From contig NC_084773.1 of assembly GCF_028858725.1 (NCBI RefSeq), positions 9,786,350-9,850,349 of the forward strand: a DNA stretch of 64,000 nucleotides. Reading direction: 5' to 3'. Below the pieces are notes generated by a model. It was not told the origin of the DNA, made no database searches, and saw only the letters and a list, made by a program, of their open reading frames with translations. Positions within the stretch are counted from its first letter, which is position 1; every line of letters starts with the position of its first letter. The stretch is from Colius striatus. Lineage: Eukaryota; Chordata; Aves; Coliiformes; Coliidae. Of the stretch, positions 46,812-57,375 are shown in pieces. The position numbers and the translations under genes are program-made.

Positions 46812-49800
46812 CAGGAGCAGGTAGTTTTGGTGTGTCAGCCCTGATGCAGGGAAGGAGCCTATCCAGGTAAATTGGCAACACTGAAAAAAAAAAACCCACA
46901 CCAAACAAGAAATGAGAGCCTCTTAACTGGGTGGGGAAGTGCTGCAGCCACAGGTAGGTACAAGGGATGGGACAACATAACACATGGGGGCTGCTGAGCC
47001 CACAAAATGCTGCTCTGGCTCCCAAGCAGAGTTCTTCCTTGCAGCAAGCGCTGTCTGCCTGCTGCTCTCCGCTCTGTCAGCGACTGGCCAGTGCTTGCAC
47101 TGGCCAACCCTGCAGACACCTCTGTAGATCCCACTGGCACTTCAGTGCTGACCCTTGTCTGTGTCCTGGGCCTGGGAGCAGCCCCCAGTTGGAGTGGGGT
47201 GCTCCCTTGGGTTGTTCTCATGTCCCTGTTTGCCTCTGGCTATTTATTACCCTCGTGTCAGGAACATTGACAATACTTAGCCATGGAGCACGTTCCCCAC
47301 GTGACGTCAGTGGACTGTGTGCAGACCCATTCTGCTGACAAGCTTTATCTAAATCACTGGCACTAAATCCAAATCCCTCCTGTGGCAGCGATAGCACCTT
47401 GTGTGGGGACTTACCTGCCCCTGTGCTGTGTGCCATGCTGCTGCTGAGCAGGGGGAAAATCCACACCACAGGAAGCACTTGACACCCCTGGGAGCAAGGC
47501 TGCCTGGTGTGCCCAAGGGACAGTAATGCATCCCATGGGATGCTCTGGGGTTGCCACTGCAGGAGGGGCTGGTGTAGCCCAGAGCTGCTGCCAGGGTGCC
47601 ATGGCTCAGCCCTGCCCAGGACAGAGGACACTGTGGAGGGTGAGTCTCTTAGAGAAGCCATTGCCTGGGTCCAGGGTTAGATGGCTGCAGAGGAGAAGCA
47701 TCAGTGCCAGGCTTTGTCCTGGAAAAGAACAGTTTGACGCAAGTCATTCCCCAGGGACAGCGAGTGCAGCCTGGTCTCACTGAGCTGTGTGGCAGTGAGG
47801 TGATGGCACAGCTGGGGGCTTCACTCCCTATGTGGGACACCGCTGCCTCCCATGGCATCAGCATGGGGGGAGGCCTTAAACTATGATTCAATGGTCCCTG
47901 CAGCCTCCTCAGCTCCTGGCACACAGGACCCCATGCTTTGGGGTTTGGCTTTGGGTTTTGCTCTCTGCGTCAACAGCCCCACGGGTAACTTCTCTGTGGC
48001 TTCTCCCCAGCATGCTGGCAGATGATGATTGGCTTTGCCTGTCCCTCCTGCTGCACCCTGGATGCTGTAAGGGTGGTGGTGGCCATTGTGGGAGCAAGGA
48101 CAGCCCTGTGCCTTGCTCCTCTGCATTTTCTCCCTGTGTGTTTTCTGCAGAGGGCTGAAGGTTTTGAATCACTGAAACCAGAACAGTTGAATGCAGCTGG
48201 GCTGTGTGCACAAGTGAATGCTAGTATAGGAGCATGGACAGCTGCCTCCTGCACCCCCTGCAAGAGCCCTTGCCACTGGGCTGGGAAAGGTTCATTTCCT
48301 TGGGCATATTATAATCTATTAATTAGGTAATAGATACTGTTGGTTGAGGTTTGAGTTTCACCTGCCATAATGTCAAACAGGGGTCAGGCTCCTGTCTTGC
48401 TCCCTGCCCTACCTGCCCTCATTTAAAGGCTGCGCTCCTTGCAGCTGTTGTGAGGGCAATGACAGCATCTGTGCTGGCTGCCCTGCACTTGCTGTGGGCA
48501 TCCACTGGTATGGCTGTTTGTGGTGTACAAGCTTCTCTTTAGGGTCTTGGAGACAGGCAAGGAGAACAGAGGGTGTCCAGGGCATCCTCCAGTGTTTGAG
48601 TTCAAGGCACCGGGAGCTGCACAGAGGTTGGAGTGGCCTTGGCATCACCCCATGCTTGGGATGTTGCCAGTTTTGCCAGGCAAGGGAGGGTGCACATGCT
48701 GCTGGCTGGCATAGCAGTGCTGACCACAGCCCACCCCTGTTCCCAGCACACACACGGCTCTTTGTACAACCCAGAAACATTATGCTCCCAGTGCCATGGG
48801 TTGGCAAGCAAAGGTATATGGATGGATCTTCTTCATGACTTGAAAAGGTGCAGGCAGCCAAGGGCTGGTGCTGGGGGGCTCCCAGCTGGATAGAGTGGTC
48901 CCACCACCTCACTGGCTGTTTGGGACCCAGAGCTTGTACCTGGAGCAGGGGTGATGTGCAGCCAAGGTTTCCCTGGGATGCGAGCTGACGAAATCCTGGC
49001 ATAGGTGGCTGGGGAAGGCCCACCCCAGCCTGGATGAAGGAGAGCCAGCTGCCTCGTGAAGGCTTGTTGCCAGTGCATCCACTCACTGCTGCAGCTCTCA
49101 TTTTAATTTGCTTTTCTCATTTACTGCACTGTTATTTTGTTCTGAAAGAGCTTAGCACCCAGCCTGCTGGGAGGCAGCAAGGCAACCCCTCCACTCTCCC
49201 TGCTCCCAGCCATAAGGAGGCCTTTCTTTTCCTGCTTTTATTTTCATGATAAAATGGAAATGTTCCCTGTGGGTGGTTTTAAAATGAAAGGCTGAGCAAG
49301 GAGGCTAAAAATAGCCCTCTGTGAGCCACTGGCTGCATGAGCCACTGGGCTGGGCAGGGGCTGCCTGCTCAATGAGATCGAGAGGGGACATGGTGGTCCA
49401 GGGACTGTGACCACAGGCACCCTCCTTGCACAGGAGCCTGTGGGTTGGCTCACAGGCTGAGCTCTGGGTTGCTTTTCTTTGGAGTTTTGCTTAGTTATGC
49501 TGCATTTGGGGCAGAGTCATCCCTCTCCCTATATGAGCCCTCGTTAGCTGGGTGGGGACATGGAGAACCCCTATGAGACCACTGCTAATGGCGTGGAGCT
49601 CACAAGGCAGCTGGGCAGTGCCAGCAAGGGGTTGCTGAAGCCCCAGCCTCTCCTCGCTGCCAGGAAGGAGGAAGTCTGGAGCTCAAGTGCAGGATGATGC
49701 CAATAACTTAGTAGCTGGGTCTGCCCAGCCGCAGCCTCTCTCCCCAGGAGCGCATGAGGGCTGCCTCTGTGGGAGCTGCCTGTGTCCTGGGTAGGAGGTG

Positions 49801-52082
49801 GCTGTCGGCTTTTACCCACAGGAAGTGATGCTGCTGGGGAGAGGTCTCCCAGTAACATCTCTCTGTATATGAACCAGCTGCCCCAATAGTGGGAAAGTTC
49901 AGCCATGTTTACCCTGTTGACTCATTTTTCTTCCCTTTCATCTTTTCTCAGATATAGCTTATTAAATGGGCCTATAAATAGGGCTTACTCCTGGTTACAC
50001 GTCCCCAGCTATTCCCGTTTCACGCCCAGGCGTGACGTGAGCAGATATCCTCCCAGCAGGGTTGTGTAATACTTCCTTATGGCTCTGGGAATGGAGGGTT
50101 GTGTGGATGTGTCTGGGGTTACCCCCTTCTTTTATTTTTTTTATGGCAATAGCTCTGTAGGTGCCTCTGATTGACTGTCATCACAGTATCCCTTTCTGCT
50201 GCTCACCTGCATCTCTTCTGTCCTCCAAGTGCTGACCCCAAATCCTGCTGTCACATACCACCAGCTCCCGCTGTCTTGGAGCTGTGAAGCAGAACATCCA
50301 GGCTGTGACCTTGCTCTGCAGTATCTGTGAGCAGCTGGGCAGCGTGGCGGGTCCCTGTCTCTGGGCATGGGATGATGCAGCCACTTGGCATCCCATGTTT
50401 CAGTCACATCTTGGCAGGATACAACATATTCACTGAGCGCAGTTTCAGTGTGCCAGTGACAACAGAGAGACTATAATAGGAGCTTTATTCGCTGTGTAGG
50501 TGCCCTCAGGCTGTGATCCAGTCACCCTGCAGCTATCTCTGCTGAGGAAGTGCTGGGCAGGCTGGCCCAGCAAAGCACCGCTCCCGGGAGGCAGCAGCAC
50601 GTCACTCAGAGGTGTTTGATAAAAATAGACGGGAGGCTGAAACCGAAAGCTGTAATCGTGTGTGTGTCAGCACGAGACAGGAGCAGATAAACACAGGTGG
50701 CTGCTGTGCCCGCCAAATGGGTCCTCCTGAAATGCAGCTCAGTCACACAACTGGCGTCCCACAAGCGTGGCCTGGTGACACAAATATCCCCAGTACAGCT
50801 GTGAGCTGGGGAGAGGGGTGGAGGTGCCAGCGAAGCCCACAGCCCTGCCAGGACAGCAGTCAGAGTCTTCAGGACTGATGCAGGGAGTTTCAGTCTCCTC
50901 TTCCATTGAAACCCACCCCTGGGAAGTTATAGACATTGAAAATCCTGGCAGGGATTGAGCTGAGCCTGACCATGATTCCTTTGGTGTTGGGGATGTTTGC
51001 TGGGGCAATGATCTCCCCAGAGTTTGGGGGCTGGTAATGCAGTTCCCATCCCCCGAGGCACGGTGAAGTCAGCCATTTACTTGGAAATTGCTCCAGCCTG
51101 AAGGCAGGCAGGTTAAATTGCAAATGAAAGTCAAATATTTACAGCAATCAAATTGTGGCTGTGACCTGCCTTGCTGGGAAGCCGTATGCACAGATTCCTA
51201 CATTGCACAGAAATGTCTGCAAGCTGTCGGCTTTGCCTCGCTCTGGTCTATAGCTGGCATCACTTCTCAGTGCTGCCCTTGAGAGATACCAGTTTCCTGC
51301 ATGTTTTTGGTGCCAGGCTGCACTAGGTGAAGGTGCTGGGGTGCATTGCTAGGTTTTTAAGGCCAAGAAGAACAATGATCTCCGTTTAGTGGATCTGCTC
51401 ATAATAGGGGCTATTGTTACTCTTGCATTCCTTGGTCACCATTTGGGTGGTTAATTACCCTTGCTCTTAAGTAAACAGATAATTGTGCCTCATTGAAGGG
51501 TATGTGTTGATGGGGTATGGGCTCTGCTTCCCTCATTTGCAGGCAGCTCTTCCTTGCCCTGTCATGCAAGATGAGGACAGATGGCTGGTGCCAAGTCTCT
51601 TGCAGGGGGCTACATCTCCAGACCATGGGCCCTTGCTGCAGCTCACCCCTCAACCTCCTTAGGGTGACTTTTGATGGATTTGTGTGATTCAGTGAATAGG
51701 AAATTGATCATTTGCCAGCAGGGCTGGCGTCACTGTCTGGGTGAGGGAAATGTGACAAGAACAACCAGTATTAAGAAGCTGGCATTGTAAGAGAAGTGTT
51801 CTGGTGAGAGCCCTTGGGAAGCAGCTGGGACCAGAGAGGCTGGATTTCCCAGCAGATTTAGGCAGCAGGATCTGGGCAGCCTCATGCTGGTGGAAGCAGA
51901 ACTTGTTGCCCTGATTACTGCTATGCTGTGATTTCTAGATTTTCTTTGCGTTGGTGGCCAGAGACCACCATTGTCTTAACATCAATGTCAAGATACTGGA
52001 AGCTGCTCCAGGAGCCTGTCAGGGCAGGGAGGTGTGAGTTCAAGCTGAGATGCTCCCAGTTTTCCATTTCTAAAGCCACGTA

Positions 52083-52846
52083 TGATAAGAAAAGAGGAAA
52101 ATGAAAAAAAACCTCCCAAGCCCACACTTTGAATAACTCTATTCACCTAAAATAAAGGGAGCCTGAGAAGTTTCTTATCTTCTCTCGGACAGTCGACAAC
52201 AGTGAGGCTGCCTTGAAGCTGCCCAAGCAGAGGTGTGAAATGTGGGACTCTGCAGATAAGTGAGGAAAACTCTCCTGGATGGGTACCCACACATGCCATG
52301 GGTGCAGTGTGGCTCTGCCTGGGAAGCTTCTCAGCTGTGGGTCTCCTGTGTGTCACTGGCCACAGCAGGGTGATGTGTCCTGCCCTGAAAGCCCTAGATG
52401 GGGCAATCAGTGCTGGAGCTGCTCAGACGGGGCTGCAGCCTGTACTGAGCTGCTAAAAGCATGTCCCTGTGAGGTGATGGTGGTGACAGATGACAATAAT
52501 CCCTGCCAGCTGTCAGCAGAGGTGCTTCACAAGCAAGCCTGAAGTGAGGCTCTTGTTGCCTTGGGAGGATGGGAAACCCAAGGCAAGCCCCAGCTGGCTC
52601 CCTGTGGCTCATGGCATGTGTGTGTGTCGCCAGCCTCCTGCTTCCCCGCCGGCACGGCGCCAGGCCACTTGCCAGGAGGCTACCAAAATTCTGTGGCCAG
52701 GAGGATTTTGCAGACTGTTTCATTAACCTTGGCCCAGATAAAATTTGGTTTAATAAACCCTACACTGATTTTTTTACAGATCAGGGTAGCGTTTGCCTCA
52801 TCTCTGAGATAAGAGAAAATCATCAGGAATATCTTTCTCAGATAAC
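52083..52846. promoter_or_regulatory. Candidate GATA-motif cluster
   Basis: Six WGATAR sites within 765 bp: TGATAAG at 52083, CTTATCT at 52174, AGATAAG at 52254, AGATAAA at 52737, AGATAAG at 52807 and AGATAAC at 52840. About 1.5 would be expected by chance at even base composition. Function is inferred only. Confidence 0.25.
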
Positions 52847-55800
52847 TTCACCAGCTCTGTGACCCCACTGACAGATTTGGCCTGGAAAGGGGGGACAGCA
52901 GCCTTTACTTTGTGCCAGACACACCTCATGTTCCCTTCTCTACTGTGGCTGCTGTGCCTGCTCTGCTCATGAGCCTGCCCTACTTTGGATCAGCTCATAG
53001 CATCTTGGATTTTGAGGTCAGTGACAGCTGCTGGCAGGCCTAGCCTTACCCTGCTGTGTTTACTTTTTAAGCAGCTCAATACAAATACAAAATGAACAGC
53101 TTCCTTGGGGTGCTTTAACTGTTTCATTATTCCTGCTGAGGAACTGAGGATGAGTTAGTGTGAGGCTCACAGCCTCCATGCATCTGTGGCCTTTTGCACT
53201 GGATGAGGCTTTGGTCCCTCCACTTAATCCTGGGCTTGGTTATTGAGCCCTCACTAATTGCTTTACTCTGGGCTCACCTATAATCTGCAGTGAAACTGTT
53301 ACTCCATTTCCCTTGGGGGATGGAGGGGATCTTTGCAGCTCTCTGGTGACCTTGTCCCTCCAGGGGATGCTGGGCTTTTCTGGTGAGGTGTTTGCTCACC
53401 CTGTGCCTGCTAGCCCTTCCCTGTGCAGAGGCACAGTGAATACAGCCTCTGGAGTCCTCCATCGGCTGAATCCTCCTGCTGCCTTGCAGGGAGAGCCCCG
53501 GCCCCACGCTGACAGGCTGCTGAGGAGCGGCAGGAGGCCAACAAGACGTCATCTCTGTGCTAGGAGCACATGCTGTTCCCTGCTGCAAATGACTTGGGAG
53601 GAAGGAATTTTACTCAGAATTTCCTCCTTAAGAGCTCCAGCCCTTGTTCTGGGCAGAGTGTTCTGGAAGAGGGATTTTGGCCAGCTGGGATGCAGAGGGA
53701 GGGCAGATGTGGACCAGGATGCCTCTGGGGAAGGGTGTTTGGCCAGATTGAATCCCCTTATTTCCTCATTTCTGTGAATGACTCCTGCACAGGTTTCTGT
53801 AGCCCTGGCTACCAGGGAGGCTTAAAGATGGGGAAGTGGTAAGGAGAGAGGTTAAAATTTGCTGTGGCTCAGGCAGCCTCTGTGAGGTCCCAGAGGTGCT
53901 TGTACACAGAGTGACAGTGTCAGCATGCCTAGCGCCTGTGCCAAGGGCTCGCTGCTGAAATTCCCTGCCTCTCTCTGCTGCCCCAGTGCTGCTTTCCGCT
54001 TTGGGGGCTGATGGAATCCCTGTGTCCAATGCACAGCATCTTTGCAGAGAGGTGCAGGGTGAGCCTTCCCCTTTGCCACGTGGCTGCTCGTGCCATCTCA
54101 TGGCCTAGGCCACCCTTCCACGTGGCTGGTCAGCACATGAGTTGCTCTTCCCCGAAAGCAAGTGCCTGTTGCCAGGCTGGAAATAGTCACCTCCCTGCAG
54201 GAGCAGCTCTCTGTTACTTGCTTGGGAGCTGTGATGTTCTGCTTTTGCTTGCTGCTCCGCAGTGGTCTGTGTGCTGGGAACAGCCAGCATAATTAGCGCT
54301 TTTGGTATCACTCGCTCATCATGGATGCTGAAGCCTTTTGCAAATTTCTCTGTAAGAAATAGGTCAGCATACACTCTCTCTGTGGAAAGAGGAGAAGCAC
54401 AGAGGATTAACTTGCTTGGTATTGTACAGCCATGTACAGCAATGGCAGGTCTGCCATCCCCCAGTCCCAAGGGAAGAAGGGGCTCAAGTGGCCTCCCCAT
54501 CAGGCACTGGCACAACCGAGATGTTCCTTGTTTGCTCTCCCAAACCAGGCTCCATCAGGCAGCTTAACAGTGCAGCCTGGTTATGTGCTGGCCAAGGCAT
54601 AAAGTTCCTATCCTTACAGCCCTGCAGCTCACAGTTGCTGATGCCTGGATGTTCACAGCCAGTGCCTGTTTCAAAGCAGCAGAATCTGTCAGTGATGTAA
54701 CCCAGTACTAAAAATAGATGAAGGAAGAGTCCCTGAAGCAGCAGGAGAAACTGCAGGGAAAAGATAGATGAGAGGGCTGAATTCATGAGAAATTACATTC
54801 CCAATTCATGCTGATTCAGTCCATCCCCTTGGCATTGCCCAGAGCGCTGGTGCTCCAGGAGTGATGGGCCAAGAGTGCTTGCTGCTGCTGGCTCCCTGGG
54901 CCCTGCAGACCTGATGGAGCATGTACAACCCCATCCTGCCTGACTCGTGGATTTTCTGGTTTGCAGCCTTAGCAATGGGGAGCAGATGGGGAAAACTATA
55001 GCTAGATGGTGGGCAGGAGGGAGAGCCTGCAGCAGGGGGCAGGAGGGTGCAGGTCCCAGCCACAGACGTATCTGTTAACAGCACTTTTTGGCAGAGGACA
55101 GATCTACTATTGAGTGGAGCAATCTGCTTGATAAGTCCCTTGTGAAATAAGTACAAAATCTGCAATAACTGAGCCTGTTTTTCCATGGTGTCCATCAAAT
55201 GAAGCTGAGCTTCCCTGCGGGGTGGCCCTGAGGGACCTCGCAGCCCTGGAGCTCGCAGCTGCTGCCGTCTGCCCTGCAGCACTGTGGGCTCTGCCATGAG
55301 CACTGTCAGTGCCTCTGCGGGGACAATTCCATTGAGGGGAAGGATTTTGCTCTTCCATGAGTAAAGAGGATTCATTCTGAGGTGAGCTAGACCAGATTTA
55401 GGAAAACCTGGTAGAGTTTTTCCCATCAAGGCTAATCTGCAAAGCTAAAAGATACATAGGAGTATGTTCTTCTTCTACAGCATTATCTCGTCCTTGGTGG
55501 CTGGAGTAAGGGGCAGACTGGTAGGTGACTGCTCAGAGGATAGCTAACAGAAGGAGCAGGCCAGAGGTAGGAACAGGAGGAAAAACACATCCAAATTCCT
55601 TCCTGGGAGAGAGCAGTGGAGAGCTGCCTCCGGGGACAGACCAAGGGAGGAAAGGGAGGCTTTGGTTCCTGTGTCAGGCAGGAGGTTAGTGCTGGAGTGT
55701 TTGCAGTTATTTGGTCTCTGCAGGCTTAGCTGACAGGGAATGGAGCTGCTGGTGAGTCTGTGCCATCACAAGACAGAGCCATGCTTGATTTCTGTGAGGA

Positions 55801-56701
55801 AGCAGGTATTACAGACAGCACCTGACTCAGCTGCACTGAGGTGGATGGTGTAGAGCAAGGTGTCATGAGCCCTTTCCTTTCTGCACAAAAGGCACTCTGT
55901 GAAGTGTGAAATACAGACAATCTCTTTCAAAATGCTATTTTTGCCAGTGTTTAGTTCTGTCATTTGACTTTCTGGTGCAAAACCTTGCAGGCATTAAATT
56001 TTTTGAGTGGGGATGAGAAGTTTATTGTAACTGGTTCTTCTCTCAGAGAGACTCAATGAGGGATGTCTGCAGCTGCCTGCTGAGCAAAAGCTTCTGACCT
56101 TCTTTCATCTGCAAATGCCTTCCAGAGGGTCTCCTGGGACTGGCCTTGATCCCACAGAAATGCAGCAGGAGCAGGATTTGTGGTGTATCTCTGGGCAAAA
56201 CCAGGCTGTGGCTGCAGAAGTGAAAACAGAAATCCAAGGCAGGTTTAAAGCAGCTGAAGGACAAGCTGACTTATTTTGATTAATATTTATATCTGAACTG
56301 GCTTTTTCCTGCCCTAAATAGTTTGCACTGCTGTGCTGAGCAGTAATGGTGACATTTTGGCAGTGCCAGGCGTGTAGGTGTGGCAGGGTGTGCAACCGTG
56401 GGACACCAGCCAAACCCCAGTATCAGCGAGCTTGGGAAGTACCCAAAAGGTTCCCTGGAGGAGTTTCAGCTCTGAGTTGAGCTCCTCTTGGCATGCTGGA
56501 GATTTGGGGCTGTTTTGCTGAAGGCAAAGCCATAAAATTGTGACATATAGAAGGCAGAGAGCAATGCCTCAGGGTGAGCACATGAGCTGCTTTGTGAAGG
56601 AGCTCTGGGTGCTTCAAGACAAAGAGTCTCTGAGCACAACTTAGAGCAGAAAGTGCAGTCCCAGATGTGGGAGTCTGGCCCTGAGCACCACCATGATGAA
56701 C

Positions 56702-56746
56702 ATAATTATTCCACAAATAACAACACAAATAGAGATAATTATTCCA
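56702..56746. repeat. Paired 12-bp direct repeats (TAATTA cores)
   Basis: ATAATTATTCCA occurs at 56702-56713 and again at 56735-56746, 33 bp apart, in an AT-rich island. Each copy joins a TAATTA homeodomain core to an ATTCCA TEAD-like half. The same island makes a hydrophobic frame on the minus strand (see findings). Confidence 0.7.
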
Positions 56747-57150
56747 GCCTGCTGGTATGGCTCTTGTGCCACTGCCTGGCCCTGCAGGCGCTGGGGGACA
56801 AAGCAGCTATTAGTGCAAGAGGAAACCAAACCTGCCAGCTCTTTCCTGCTTCAGCCACAGCTAAGATGGTCAACCACAGAGCATGGCATCGCTGATAAGG
56901 AAGGCAGGAGCAAGGGACTGACCCAGACCTGTGGATTTGGGTTTTCACTCTGGCTGTAGAGCCCACAGCAAGGCTGTGACCTGCCCCACGCACCTCACCA
57001 GCCTGACAGATCCCCAGTGCACTCTTCCACAAGAGCTGAAAGCCTGGGTGTGGGGGGGGGTGCCACTGTACAGCTGCCTACTACCAGTATTACCAGGGTG
57101 CATTGGCACATCCCTGCCTGTGTGTTTAAAGGCTCTGTCTTGCCCCACAG

Positions 57151-57375
57151 GACAACTTGAAAAAGAATATAGAGAAAAAACCGCCCAGGCTTCTCCTAAC
57201 GTTTGGGCACTTGCTATCTATGGATCATTCTTCTTGTGTATTTGGCAAGTGATTCTTTTAGATAACACATGAATTCTGCATTGGCAGCAGCAGAAAGTTA
57301 TAGCCTAAGCAGACAGGACTAAAGAAGGGCGGGGAGTGAGTGCATAGGACAATAAATGGTGGTGTGTTACCAGGA
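57151..57375 (+). other. Possible orphan terminal exon with membrane-helix frame
   Basis: A good acceptor (CTTGCCCCACAG) is followed by an A-rich stretch open in one frame for 40 codons to a TGA at 57270-57272. The encoded end is charged (QLEKEYREKTAQ) and then strongly hydrophobic (NVWALAIYGSFFLCIWQVIL), like a tail-anchor or micropeptide membrane helix. An AATAAA lies 78 nt after the stop at 57351-57356, followed by GGTGGTGTGTTACC, a plausible downstream element. The exon would begin with one base of the first codon carried over. I found no convincing upstream exon and do not recognise the protein. It could instead be a lncRNA exon, a decayed retroelement piece or chance. Confidence 0.3.

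Larger units (their letters stand above)
35522..57150. other. Large interval without a recognised gene
   Basis: About 21.6 kb with no exon of a known protein on either strand. Long frames, such as those near 40.6-41.3 kb and 48.4-49.1 kb, are in GC-rich DNA, overlap frames on the other strand and have no splice context. The interval holds an old CR1 fragment, a 25-bp dispersed duplication, homeodomain-type and MEF2/GATA motif clusters and several AT-rich islands (43.4 kb, 46.7 kb, 48.3 kb, 52.7 kb, 56.7 kb). These islands look like candidate conserved non-coding elements. Confidence 0.6.

Noticed and set aside
48409-49101. 230-codon minus-strand frame
   Set aside because: No recognisable domain, mixed low-quality composition and no splice or promoter context.
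52569-52862. Plus-strand frame ending at 52862 with an acceptor-like TTTTTTACAG inside
   Set aside because: The acceptor-like site sits within the frame, no donor or poly(A) signal follows, and the sequence resembles no protein; the GATA-site reading is simpler.
54250-54390. Minus-strand stretch reading as a plausible exon (ERVYADLFLTEKFAKGFSIH)
   Set aside because: It has an acceptor-like sequence, but the frame then runs into low-complexity GC-rich DNA without a donor, and no family is recognised.
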